A stretch of 64,000 nt of DNA from Arthrobotrys musiformis (taxonomy: Eukaryota > Ascomycota > Orbiliomycetes > Orbiliales > Orbiliaceae). Below, piece by piece: positions 22,853 to 35,064 of this stretch; position 1 is the stretch's first letter; every line of letters starts with the position of its first letter. A program made the position numbers and the translations under genes. Below the pieces are notes generated by a model. It saw only the letters and a program-made list of their open reading frames with translations. It ran no database searches and was not told where the DNA came from. The stretch spans positions 868,001 to 932,000 of the forward strand of contig JAVHJL010000007.1 in NCBI GenBank assembly GCA_036971715.1, written 5' to 3'.

Positions 22853-23403
22853 GGTCCCTTCGTTACTATTATTTGTGAATGGGTGTCCTGGGGCTCGACT
22901 AATCAACTGCCGTCCTATGTGCGAAATATCTGGGCAAACTGTCAAATCTTATCCGTTGACTTAGCCGTGGGCATGGTTCGTCGGTACTGTATATGGTACA
23001 ATGTCACACCCTCGCGCTCATTGGTCCCGAGAGACTTGTTCCGCCCGGCAGACTTTTAGAGACATCTGATCAGTACCGTTTCCAGAAACCTGGAGACCTC
23101 CTCCAATGTCTAAGAGGCTTTTAGGAAGTGATCGGCCCTATATATCGGCCGGGAACTCGATTTTTTCTGGCTAAGCTAGAACACTTCTAGCGGTTCTTCT
23201 GTCTTGGTTATTAGACACAGATGTATTTCCATGGCCACCGCTCGTAATTTCTCAACTGAAGTTCTGATTTGACGTTACATGGTATCGGAAGAAACATCTC
23301 AGTACGACGTTCAGATGCAGGAGTACATACGCACATACGTACATATACATAATATCCGATCAGAGTCATGTTTTGAACTCTAGGTAACGACTCTTGCATT
23401 CCG

Positions 23404-23441
<38 letters not shown>
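23404..23441. repeat. 38-nt poly(A) tract with inverted flanks
   Basis: An uninterrupted run of 38 A, the longest homopolymer in the window. It is bordered by ATTCCG on the left and CGGAAT on the right, an inverted hexamer pair. No element boundaries are recognised. Confidence 0.9.
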
Positions 23442-23442
<1 letters not shown>

Positions 23443-25273
23443 GGAATCAAAACAAATTCCTTTTCATTTTATAAAATCCGATTTTCCCGGAAAACACCGA
23501 AACCCGACCTTTCTTGTGAAACTAGAATGGATCGCACATATACGACTTGGAGGGGGAGGCCAGCAGCTGTTGAGCGATCTGCAAAAACTAGCGAACGGAG
23601 CGTAAATTATATTGGAAGTTTCCCTCTGAATATCCCGTCCGACATCCCTAGTCTAGACATCTGCATTGCATGTACGAGCTCATGCGACTTTAGTATAAAA
23701 TAGACGAAGTGTTTGAGGTCTAAAAGGTATTGCACCCCTAAAATTAGCCTTCGAAATCAAACACGTCGACGGTTCGTCATTGTTGCGCTCGACATGCCGC
23801 GGTTCCATGGCCAGGGCAGTGGATGTTCAGGACGGCGGGCCTTTTCGTATGCAAGTACATAGGGTAAGTACCGCTACCTAGATCGTGATACCCCAAACCG
23901 TGATAGGGCTTTTCCAAAAAGTCGTTCCCCGAAAAAGATTGACAAATCGCTATCTATCTGGCACCCCCATGCAAGCCCTTCCCATGTCCCCATCAGTCGC
24001 CGTATTTTCCCGCCATTCAACTCACATGGGAGGCAGCCTCAGGGCAAAGCCACTTCCCACTTGCCTCATCAAGTAAATGACGAATGAACAAACATCCTTG
24101 GTCGACGATATGAAAAGAACGTGCCTCAGGGGAACCTATAACGTTATTGGTCCATATATCCCAATCTATAATGGAGATATTGAGCGAGATAACAGGGTTA
24201 GGCGTTGGAGATGTCGCAAAGTACGAAGTAATTTTTTTATTTTTTTTAGGCAGGCATAGACCGTTACCACAGATTAATGCTGGTGCAATCAGGGACACCC
24301 GCAACACACATGAGCGTGGAGTCAGCCCGCCTGCCAGTTACCTAATGCAATGTACCCTTCTCCATACACGGTACACATCTTACGTACCATGCCGTGGCCT
24401 GGTGGGTCGATGTCAAGTTGGGCCGAGGCTGTGGTATATATAAGAAAACCACCCTCTCAGAAGGCTTTGAATTCGAATTCGCGAGGTGATGCTAAATTTG
24501 CAAGGCTAAGGCTTGTGGATCATGGCCACTATTTATGTAGTAAGTCTAATCTCGCATGCTGGTGCATGAATGACAGACTCTATTTTCATGCAAACCTTGG
24601 ACGGGTTCTTTTGGTGCATAGAGTTCATTGGCGGATTCTGGGGCCGTAGCGCTTAAACTCGAGATCCCGATCTATAGCGCCTTTTGTTGCATTCGGTTCG
24701 CATAAGCGCCAATTCGAGACGTCAACCGTATCATTGTTTGAGTGTGTGGCGTATACGGACGGCAAATAGAAAGATGTAAAAATATACTCAAAAATATAGA
24801 GAAATCCTTATAAACCTACGAGCTGTCATTTTTCCTGTGATCCTTTGGATTTGATAAGATTTGGGTCCCTGGTATCCTTATTTGGGAAAGAGCTTCTGTG
24901 TAACACCCCAACACAAACAACAATTGCAACTACAACTCAGAAAGACGTCTGCAGGTTTTGAAGTTTCAAGTTTCAGAGTTTAAAGTTGTATCGAATTATC
25001 GAATCACGATAGTCAGTGTCAGGATATCGGAAAGGGCGGTTTGGATAGCGGTCAATTTTCTACGGGCATTTCCAGGATTCAGCGACAGTTGCACCAGTTG
25101 TTTGGTACTGCGGCATCAACTAGTTATCGAATTATCTCGGTATTGGCCTTCTTCAATACACCTATTCGTCTATCAAAATTAAACGGCAAACTCCGAAGTT
25201 CGAAGGATTCCGAATTTCTGCAAAGGAAATCAGTAGGCTTTCGGGCCTTTGATCCGCCAATCGGTCTGCTACC

Positions 25274-26544
25274 ATGGCCATGGAGCTCAGATTGATAATT
25301 CCGGCCAACCCGGCTCCTGGCCGCTACGAAATTGAAACTAGTATCCCTAAATTATCCAGCCCTCGATATAGGAGCAAGGAAGTGGTTTCATCAATATCAA
25401 ATCCGGAGTACCGAACAACGCCATACGATCGATTTGAGATAACAATAAAGGAACGAAGTACATCGTCTAGAAAACACGGGACCCACCGCTCTCCCACTGG
25501 GAACCTAGTAAGTACCTAGGATTAAAATCGAAGTACAATTATTTGAAATAATAAGAATTTTGTGGGGCTAACATGCTTGTTACGTTATAGACACCGTCGA
25601 AATCTACACCGAATTTGAGAAGGACGTTAACGTTGGAAACCGCTCCACTACCTCCGCCCCCTCCGCCAGGTCGATATGAACAGTATAGACAACGACCTTC
25701 TCCCTCCACAAATTCTACCACGTCAAACGTCAACTCGACGTTCGGCTCACCCTGGTCAAACCCCTCTTCCAGTGTTACTGATATTTCTCCTTTAACGCCT
25801 GACAATGGCCAACTGTTTTTTCTCCCATCGTTTCAAGAACGGGATGCCGGCCTTGCTATTGAATTTAAACCAATGGAAACACAAACCCCCAGGGAACATT
25901 TTGTACCGCCTGAAAGACTCTCTAGCCGTCAAGATACGGCGATTTATGAATTAGAAGACACATCAAAGCGTATCGACAGCGCGATTGACCAACTTTCACC
26001 GGTTTCACTTCTCGAAAAGCCACTACCACTGTTACCGTGCCCCAGATCTCTAGAAAGGAAAATAAATAGATCAGAACCACACCCACCGCCAAACAAACTA
26101 CAGAAACAACATCCTTCGAATAGCCAATTACGATCTGAGTTTAGAAGTGTGAGCATGCGCTCCGACCGGAAGCCATATCCGGCGGGGTACGCTGCTCCAC
26201 AAGCATATTCACACAAGAGCTCCGCTCAATCGACGCATACTCCAGTATCACGAGCAAAGGACTCTCGACCCAATACTGGGCATTCCAAAATATCGTTCAG
26301 GCAGCTGCAACCTGACATACAATTTTTGCAACCGCAGCACCGAGCGGAACAACCTCAGAACCAAAAGAAGAACAAGCCCAAAAAACCAGCCTTTTCAATA
26401 CACCTTGGCAGATTACATTTGGTTTTTGGGTCGACGAAACAGGAACTCGCCGATTCAAGGAGAAACGCTGGCATGTACCGTGGCTTCGAGTCTTCAAAAA
26501 GTCCGTATTGCCAGGATTCTCGGGGTAGAATCCAACATACTTAG
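25274..26544 (+). CDS. Hypothetical low-complexity protein
   Basis: Two exons, 25274-25507 and 25591-26544, join through an 83-bp intron (GTAAGT..TAG) in frame to give 395 residues. The ATG has a good context (ACCATGG). I do not recognise the protein. It starts MAMELRLIIPANPAPGRYEI and is rich in Ser, Pro, Arg and Gln. A six-proline run (PLPPPPPPGRYEQYRQ) follows soon after the splice, and a basic segment KKNKPKKPAFSIHLGRLHL lies near the C-terminus. No membrane segment, signal peptide or known domain is seen, so it is probably intrinsically disordered. It is isolated between gene-free stretches of 8.5 and 4.4 kb. The clean intron supports a real gene, but the 3' end may be longer if a further intron was missed, because another frame stays open from about 26405 to 26842. 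Confidence 0.6.
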
Positions 26545-29500
26545 AAACTTCTTTGAAAGGGGCTCTTCTTGGGACCTACAACCCCTTTCGGCCCTCTCTA
26601 TAATTTTCAGGGTTTACCAAAATCCAAAACTTACTGAGAAACTTTTTTTTTTTATAAAAATGTTGGTGTTGGATTTTGCAGGGACCTGGGTTGAGGGGAA
26701 TTGGCCACGTGTGGAAGCTGCATCGATCAATATCCTGACATCGATATCCCGACATCGATATTTTCTCGAATGTTTCACGACAGGATCTTTTTGCATACCG
26801 AATCCCGAAGGTGTCACGGATCGAAAGCAATATGCGATGTAGCTTCCTCCAATACATTTGCTCCGAGCAACGTGGCTTCGCAGCAACCGGATCCCAACAT
26901 TGTTTCTCTGTTTCCTTCAATGTTGGTTTCGGAACCCTACCGAAACTCCTATAAACTGAGAGGCTTTGAGATTAAAAAAATTTACATCGAAATTTTTTCT
27001 TTCGGGCGGCTACTGCGAACTCTAACAACTGGCTGCCTACTTGATTTCTATTGATATTGTTTGGTTGGAGTACTTGTTTTCAATATTTTCGTGGTCAGTG
27101 CTGTTTGGATGTTGGGAGTGGGAGGCAATGACCTAGATCTATGGTATTTTAGATAACTTTCCCATATATGTTTCAGCAAGGGACGGAAGGTTGTCCGCTT
27201 TTATAACGAACTCATGATGATGTTATGCTTTTTTTCTTTCTTTGCAGCCCAGCAGATGATTACCTTTTTTATTTTTTATTTAATTTGAAAGCTCAAGCGG
27301 CCCTTCGGTTGCTTCACTGTATATAGCCACATACACACACACATGAAGACGAATATTATGTAATTATTGCACGAGCCGTCTTATCTTTCGCACGCTTATT
27401 GATTTTTCAGATCGTTTTGTCTCAGGACAACAGATCGTTGATTATAAATTTAAATCGAAAATTGAAACATCGCGGCAGCGTCGTATCGTTGATATTATAT
27501 CGGAATTTGGTAGAGGTAACCATTGCATCTTAGCTCGCCCAGAAAACTGGATCGCGGCGAACCATGTGACATCATATGAAACTTCTGCTTGAATTCGAAA
27601 GGGTATCAATTCACAAATGCCTAAATACGTCGAAAGGCCGGGGCTTGGTTTTTGTTTTGTTTTCAAGCCACGGCCTAGCTAGCGTCTTGCCTTAACCTGA
27701 GGGCCGGCTTAAACCGCTCTTTTAGACTAGGGTTAATTGAAAATACCTGTGGGAAAAACCCCTACTACTGCGCACGATCACATGAGATACGACTTCAATC
27801 CTGGCCATGTTCGATCTTGCATCATTCCCCAGGGATTCATTGAACCAGGGCCCATGGCCGTGATCGTAATTGCAGCCTTCCCAATTCATGAAATGATTGA
27901 GTAACTGAAATACAACGTTTGCAACGCACACTATCCACTCCAATGCAAAAGCTTTAGCAAATGGTTTCAAAAAGAAGTCTAGCCCCAGTTTAAATGTTTT
28001 GGGATATGTATTATCTAGAAGGGAAAGGTAAATGATCTACGACCGGAATGTTAATATGCATTGCCGTAGCCGCAAATGCGTTTAATTTACTCAGGGTCCT
28101 CGAAGCTCCGAATCTCGGGGTTTATCAATGTTGATCAGCCACAAAACTAGGATGTTTAGCCCTACATTTCCGGAGGAACCAGCAAGTATTCCCGTTATCG
28201 CTGCAGGGTCAAAACATCTGGTTCAAGTTTGGTTTCATTCATGATCATCCTCTATTGCATTGATGCGTTACTGATTCGAATATTCAACGAACGGTAAACG
28301 GTTTGATCGCCGTAACTATCAAAATTGCAGTTGATACAGTGGTTGGAAGTTCGGAAGCTTATCATTCATCTTTACCTCCATAGCTGCGCAGGTCGCCGTT
28401 GATATTGTAAAACGTTGGCGTATTATAGCTAAGCACCGGTTAACGGCAAATTATAGGCATCACTCGCCTTTAGACTTTTATGGCTGGGGTATATATTCAG
28501 CCAACTATTATATAGCTGGTGGCAACTAGCCCCCCAAACTTAACACACATATGAAAGTTTGTTTGTACGCTGATCTGTTCAATGATATGATATCTTGAGT
28601 ACTTCTCCCAGTTGATATATCTCGAATCAACGCCCCGAGGTTTAAATGTTTCGGGAAGCTAGGGCGAAAGCACATCCGAATTCGCGACCTAGGCACCGGG
28701 CATCAAAAGGGCCGATTGAAGTTGTACCTCTACATGAGTTCTTGAACTCCACTTTACTATGCTTGGCCCCTACGTCGCCACGAGGAGGGATGTATGCTCT
28801 AGACCCTATTTTAGATAACTACGGGGGGAAAGGGATAGAGTGGGTAGACGCCTCAAGATCTGGCGCTCGGTTCCGGTGGATTTTTCTTTTCTTCCTATTA
28901 TAGATCTAGCCGCTTTTGCGATAACCATCCTTTAGTTCTTTAAAGAAATGTTGCCGGTGTGTGTATGTAGGAAGTATATATGCATCGATGGATATTGGCA
29001 GAAAAATAAATTCAGGCTGCCTCTTCTGCAGCCAGCCCTGCCAGCCTTTCCGTAAAGACTCCTTACTTTTGCGCACTGCATGCTGTCGCATAAACTTTTA
29101 TAAAGTTTTTAAACAACATTGTTTTTTTTGTTTCCCTCCCTGCGTGAAATTTGTTATTTATGGATTGTCGTTGATTCGGAAGGTCAACTGTGGCTTGAAT
29201 GCCTCCGCACACATGGTATGTTATTGAGTCCGTGGTGGTGGAAGGCCGCCGGTACTGTAGTAAACAACATAAGTATGTTTCCTCAGCCTTCTCATCGTGC
29301 AATCTGGCATAGATCTGCTCTTTTCTCACCCGGGAGGAAGTTCCAAAGGGTTTTAGTTTCAATATGCGGACAATAAGCGAACTATGGCAGCCCGTGCACG
29401 GGCGGCAGCGTAGACGGCCGTTGATGAACTTTAAGTTTCCAACGGGTCCTGTTGTCCGCGGACATTTATTTTCTCTACTTCTATGCATGTATGATGGCCC

Positions 29501-30944
29501 TTGTTCAATTCCTTAACCATCTACTTACCTACCTACTTCTGTACGCGGTATATGCACGAACATGGACTAAATTGGTCAACGCCAATTGGATCGGTAGGAA
29601 GGGGATGGGGAAAGGGAAAAGAGGTATTCCCCGCGCCGCCCGTGTATTTTCTATCGAGCAGCGGGTCGCCGTTAATTTTTTTGACCGATAGGGGACTTGA
29701 ATAGAAGGATCTGTAATGAATATCGCAAGGGCCTGGTTGAAATTTTGGCATGGTTTCCTCGAAGCAATTGCTCAACCAATTCGTCCGATTTTGATTCGAG
29801 CGCATGCGAACGAGAAAAAAAAAAGGGAAAAAAAGGCGGGCTCCACAATTGTCGGGTGACGAAACAGTTTCCCTTTTACATTTACGCTCGTATCTGCATA
29901 AATTTCCTCGTCCGCGCTCGTGCTTCACAGGATAATAATAATATTCATCACGGAACTGCATACTGCGTCCCTGCGGGATGTGGCAAGGTCGATATCCTCA
30001 AAAAGAAAAACAAATAAAAATTCGACGCTGACCGACTGACATATTGAGGAAGTAAAAAAAAAAAAAAAAAAAAAAAAAAGTCACCGATGCTTTAATCCAG
30101 GTTAGAATCCTGTGAAGTGGGTCTAGCAAGGAAACTGCTTCTCGCCTGCATCGGAACAGTGTATTTTGCCTCCAATTAGCCGATCCGATTCTCAAGTGGA
30201 GCCCTCCCTCCATTCTGGCTTCAGAAGATGTTAGTCTTTTAGCCACTCATATTCGTCTCGAGAGGGTCGACGGCTCCAAGCAGACTCCACACCTGTCCCA
30301 TGCAGGCAAGGCAAGAATTTTGAGGCACCTACATGTACATAAATACATACATTGCGCCGTCTTGCACATGATCTCAAAGACTAAAAATATTTTAATGTCT
30401 TGGCTTCAGCAGGAAGAGAACGTCTATCGTCTACTCGAGTGACATCGATATCGTGGACCCACACCTGTTGGACGGGGCTTGCCGCTGTATGCGATGATTC
30501 CCTCGTTCCGAGGGTTATAGGTGTGCCGAGCTCGAAGGATCCATTTGATGGATCTAGCCGTCTTGTCTTGGTGGAAGGCGCTCTGAGTCGATGTCTAGAC
30601 TTACTGGACCCTACCAGACCTGGCCTGGAGTGGAGATCTGAATAGGCATTTATCGTCTTGGCTTATATGTTTACCAAGCTTGTCGTAACCATATGGCGGC
30701 AATGATTGAGATGACATGCCATTGGGCCGTATATACCTTAAAGTGCGAAGGGGGGAAATCGAAGTGTAAGTTAAAGGGGGGTCTGTTAGAGATATGGAGG
30801 AAACAATCACTGCCCCCAATTCCAATTCCGCTGAGCATTAGTATACAAAGTCTCTGTAAAATCGCGTCTACAACATCGCTATAGTGACATGAATGCGTTT
30901 GTATAATGAAAAAAATGATTCTGCTTTGGTAAACGTTTAAACAT
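26545..30944. other. Gene-free region (4.4 kb)
   Basis: No supported gene between the hypothetical protein and the 3' end of the WD40 gene. There is a short tandem near 26730-26765 built on the word GACATCGATAT and a 26-nt A tract at 30054. Small open frames have no domain character. Confidence 0.55.
30054..30079. repeat. 26-nt poly(A) tract
   Basis: Uninterrupted run of 26 A in gene-free DNA, preceded by about 55 bp of A-rich sequence. No flanking duplication was recognised. Confidence 0.9.
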
Positions 30945-33900
30945 TCACTCTGTCTTTTCTTCCTTAGTATCCGGGACATCTTCCTTCGTCTCCTCCTTCG
31001 CGTCTTCAGGGGTTGCTTCCTCAACAACCTCCTCTACCACCCTTCTCCTCTCAATCGGTTCCTCCCCATCCTTAATTCTATAATGTACAACCACATCTCC
31101 GGCTGTTCTCCACACATGAGCTTTCATAGTCGCTAAGGTCATATTCAGTGGCACTACTTCATCCTTAATAACCAACTCTAGCCACTCCTCTGGTTTCCTT
31201 CTCTCTTCTCCAAAGTCTGTACCCGGCCCACCGGCCTGCGCAGGCAATGGGTCGAGCCTGTCGTAAATATATGTGACAATCTTCCGCGCGCGAAGCATGC
31301 GGTTTGCGTTCAGTCGATTATTACTGCCCATTCTATATTCGTTAGCTAGATCTGTAGTGGTAGTGGTGGTAATAATAAACAACATTTCTGAAGAACGATC
31401 ATGATTTTAAGGGATTACTCACGGATCGGTTACATCACCAATGCTCGCCAACTTGTCCTTCCATGGTACCAATACGAAGCTGACCTTAACAACCTCCTTC
31501 AATGGTACCTTGTTCAGCAATATCGCCTCTGCAACCCAACCGGGGAGGACCTTTTCTAGCTCGTCGGCTTCGTCGCCAAGAGCGCCGACGGTACCCTTGT
31601 AGACGTCTTTCATACCGCCGGAATCCGGCGAGTCTTCTTGTATTATCAACACCATTTCAGGCGGGTGCTTTAGTACCGGGGTCTCCGAAGGCAAAGACGG
31701 GCAAATCGCGGACTTGATGCTGAAGTCCGGGTTTAATCTGTCTGGACTGTACAAGTCGTAAGATTGTCTGATGCGCTTGATAACCCCGGCGAGGGTATCG
31801 TCGAACTGCTCGGGTTGCTTGACGGGCTCGGTTGGCTCCTCTGGCTTTGGTTCCTCTGGCTTCTTCTCTTCGCTTGGTTTGGACTTCTTGCCCCAGAATT
31901 TGGCGAGGGAGAGTTTAGAGGTTGCAGCTGGAGTGGCGACGGCGGGAGGTTCTGCGGCCGACGGGACGCCGCCAGGGGTCGTTGCCGTTGTCGAAGGACC
32001 TGTGTTATTCGCTGTTGATAACTCTTCATCCTTGGGCTTGGCCGGGATTGTTGAAAAATAGTCGTTATCGTCAGTACCACTTGGCTTATCTCCTGTTTTT
32101 CCATCTTCTTCCGCCATGGGAGGGAGGAGTGATCCGCTTGGCGTGTTACTAGGGAAATGACTGATGGCAGGAGTCGCAAGGCCTATTGACATCCCCGGCG
32201 TTTGGGGGTACTGAGCGCCCGATAAACCATTGAGACCGGGCCTTGGAGTCGTAGCAGAAGGCGTGAGAGGATCGAGTTGAGATGGCGGACCTGGCAAACT
32301 TATTGCAGATGGCGCATTCTGTCTTCGCACTGCCTCTCTTGCCGCTTGAGCAGCCGCTAGATCTTTGCGATACTGTTCATCTCTGCGTATTTCTTCATCA
32401 ATAAGGTTTGAGAAGAGGTATCTTAAAACCCATTTTCCGAGATTAATTCTATGGTCGTCCCGGAATTCGATCTTCTCCTCTAGGTCAACCTCATCGGCAT
32501 AAGTTTCTCCGTCAAAGCAATAGTTCTCTTCGAGGACGCAGGTGAGGCGGCCGGTTCGAATATCGACTTGACACCAGTTGGGTAAGTTCTCGCGAGGGTT
32601 GATCTCGCGCTGAACTTCTTCAATGTGTCGTTTGCCCCACTCCTTCAGGACGGTGCACTATGTAAAAGTGTTAATATAAGATAGCAGGTTGACGCGCTTT
32701 CATGACGAGCGGGGTAAAACATACTCTGACAATGTCCCACTCAAGAACATCTCCGGCCGAGTCAACGGTTAATACGCGCCTTCTATCGTTGAGCAGAATA
32801 TGCTTTATCAACCCGTTTTGGCCTTCGATCGTTTCATCTGGCTGTTCGTAAATCGGCTTTATATCCCCGGTGTCTTCAACCCCCATCATCGCCTCCGTGA
32901 TGGACGCATGTCTAGCCTGTGGTATAGAGTAGATAGTGACCTCGTCGGGATCCCTAACATCGTGTGTCGTAAATGCTGAAGTATTTGATAACTTCAAGAT
33001 TGAGTTGAGTTGGATCATTGGCTTATTCGATTTCTTCGGATACCCGACGACAGTAGCTATCGAGGCATTGGAAGGCCGATGTTGATGCAAAATGGGTAGG
33101 CCGGGGAGCGCAGGTGACCTTGAAGCCACTGGTACTGTCTCTTTTGGTGATGCTATCTCCGCATTTGTATCAACGTCTAGCCAACGATGTATTCTCGAAC
33201 TAGACGTCGCAGTCCAGATGTAATCTCCCGCTCCGCCATCTGCAATGACCTTATTTACACCTTCATTCTCCTGGCACACAGCCACGCAGATGCCCTCCTC
33301 GATCTCTCCGATGTTCCTGATATCCGTCTTAGCGACTAGCCCGGTCCTATCGGCGGAATGGAAAAGCTCGAGTTGGGGATGAGACGAGTGCAGCGACCAC
33401 ACACTATCATTGTGCATAGTGAGGGTGTGCAAGCAGCGTCCACCTGTTACCGACCACATCTTTACAGTGGCGTCTGATGAGGCAGAGAGAATGGTGTTCG
33501 CATCTTCTGAAATGAGGATAGACCGAACGAGGTCGGTGTGGCCGACGAACTTGGTGATTGCTTTTCCGGACCTGGGATCCCAAAGCCTGACCACGCTTTC
33601 AGGTCCTCCGGAGGCGAGGATACCACCACCTATACCTAGCGAGTAGACCGATCCTTTCGGATTGTCTTTGTCGCCACCATCCCCAACGTCGATGCATAGC
33701 TGTTCGCCTTGGCCAGAGAGGTCCCATAAGAAGATCTTGCGATCAAGGCCGCCAGAGGCGACCCATGTTCCACTTGTTTTGGAGGCAGGTCCGGATGCGA
33801 CTACACATTTGACATAATCGCTGTGATTGCCTAGGTCGGAAGGAGGGGCCTTGGAAGATGGTCGCCAGAGCTTGACGGTCAAGTCGGACGAACACGAGAC

Positions 33901-34467
33901 GACTGCAGAAGAGTCGGAGGTTAGAGCGAGGTCATTGACCCAGTGGGTATGCGCATGAACCTGAGACTTGAATGTTGATGCTGGCGGCCGCGGTCTCGAC
34001 GTAGGCGTGTCACCGTTCACAAGAGAGGGGTCTGGAGGGGCCGTCAGGTCGGTCTGGATATCCCAAGCGCAAATTACGCCGTCGCGACCGGCAGAATAGC
34101 TGCAGGTATTGTAGAATCCAAGTTAGATACAACGTTCTACCCCTCGAGCGGCTGTGGATGTCTGCGCCATATATTATCGCCTTGCAGGTTCGAGTCTCTC
34201 ACGCGACGGCGGGCTCCGAACAATGAAAATGCATGGCATTCGGGTTACAATTAATTGACGTACAGGGTTCCTCGGAGGTCCAGTGCCAGCGAATTCACAC
34301 CAAGCCGATGTCCTCCTGGTGAATTCGGGAGCGGCAGCACTGCATTGATATATTAATCTTGTTAGTACCTCAATGCGTTTGCGGAGGTTCCACAGCATCA
34401 TTGCGACTGGCGCAGGGAAGAGCCATTCTTTACCGTAACTAATCTTCTGGCGGGCCTTGCGCGCCAT
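30945..34467 (-). CDS. WDR48/UAF1-like WD40 protein (Bun107 type)
   Basis: Five exons, 34467-34434, 34339-34264, 34099-32725, 32657-31423 and 31332-30945, give 1035 residues. The start MARKARQKISY runs into LPLPNSPGGHRLGVNSLALD, a signature I know from the WDR48 family. WD40 blades follow: YSAGRDGVICAWD, VVSCSSDLTVKLW, VASGGLDRKIFLWD, LASGGPESVVRLWD and ILSASSDATVKMWSV, spanning about residues 25-260. The C-terminal half contains the DUF3337-type region (EINPRENLPNWCQVDIRTGR, IEFRDDHRINLGKW) plus long Ser/Pro/Thr and Glu/Lys/Pro linkers, and it ends in an acidic tail. In animals WDR48 (UAF1), and in fission yeast Bun107, binds and activates ubiquitin-specific proteases. The same role is expected here. 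The gene lies in tandem upstream of nothing else on its strand until DBP4. Confidence 0.92.
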
Positions 34468-35064
34468 CTTAAATTGCCCGATGATGTAAACGTATTATTG
34501 AAAGAAAGAAACAATCGCACCTAAGAGCAAAGGGGTATTATTTTTGGTATTGTACAAGAGCAAGAACAGAAAAGACTATATACGGCAGCTGGATTCAGGA
34601 GCTGTGCAGACGACAAGAGGTGGGCGGAGAGAAGGCCGCGTGGGGAAGCAGCTTTATGTTAGTTAATTAGGCGGCTCGTTTGTGGTTTTGGCCTGTCAAC
34701 AAGCCTAAATATTGATCCTGGCTAAAACCCGGGCGATACGAGCGGTAGTTGGCCCTCCATGATACCTTTCACTAAGTAACGTTTAACATCATGACATAAG
34801 ATTAGGTGGTAGGAGCGTGTCTAAATTTATAACGATTGTCGTATGCTAAGTCTGTATCGATCTTGTGGAATGGTGTCGCAAGGACGCAACGGTATCACGA
34901 TCGAGTGCGCCATATGCACATATTCAAATTCTACGACAAACTCAAAACCCTGCGGCTCTGGATCGAGGAAGAAAAACATAAACTCCAAAGGGATACGCCC
35001 TTTATGTTTGTACATGTATGTGCATGGTACCATGGTGCGACCGAAAGATAAGTTCGGGACACTT
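34468..35064. other. Intergenic between WD40 gene and DBP4
   Basis: About 600 bp holding the WD40 gene promoter and the DBP4 3' end on the minus strand. The frame of the helicase ends at 35065. No further gene is seen. Confidence 0.6.

Larger units (their letters stand above)
16789..25273. other. Large gene-free region (8.5 kb)
   Basis: No open frame here shows a domain, splice-linked continuation or codon pattern like the neighbouring genes; the longest are about 100-130 codons. Base composition is mixed rather than strongly AT-rich, so this does not look like heavily RIP-mutated transposon DNA. It contains homopolymer tracts (T17 at 22836, A38 at 23404) and short triplet runs such as the CCA repeat near 22530. 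It could hold long regulatory DNA or non-coding transcripts for the divergent flanking genes. Nothing specific is supported. Confidence 0.55.

Noticed and set aside
34181..34200. GGTTCGAGTC in an intron of the WD40 gene resembling a tRNA box B
   Set aside because: The flanking bases do not form a T-stem or acceptor stem, and the segment lies within a well-defined intron.
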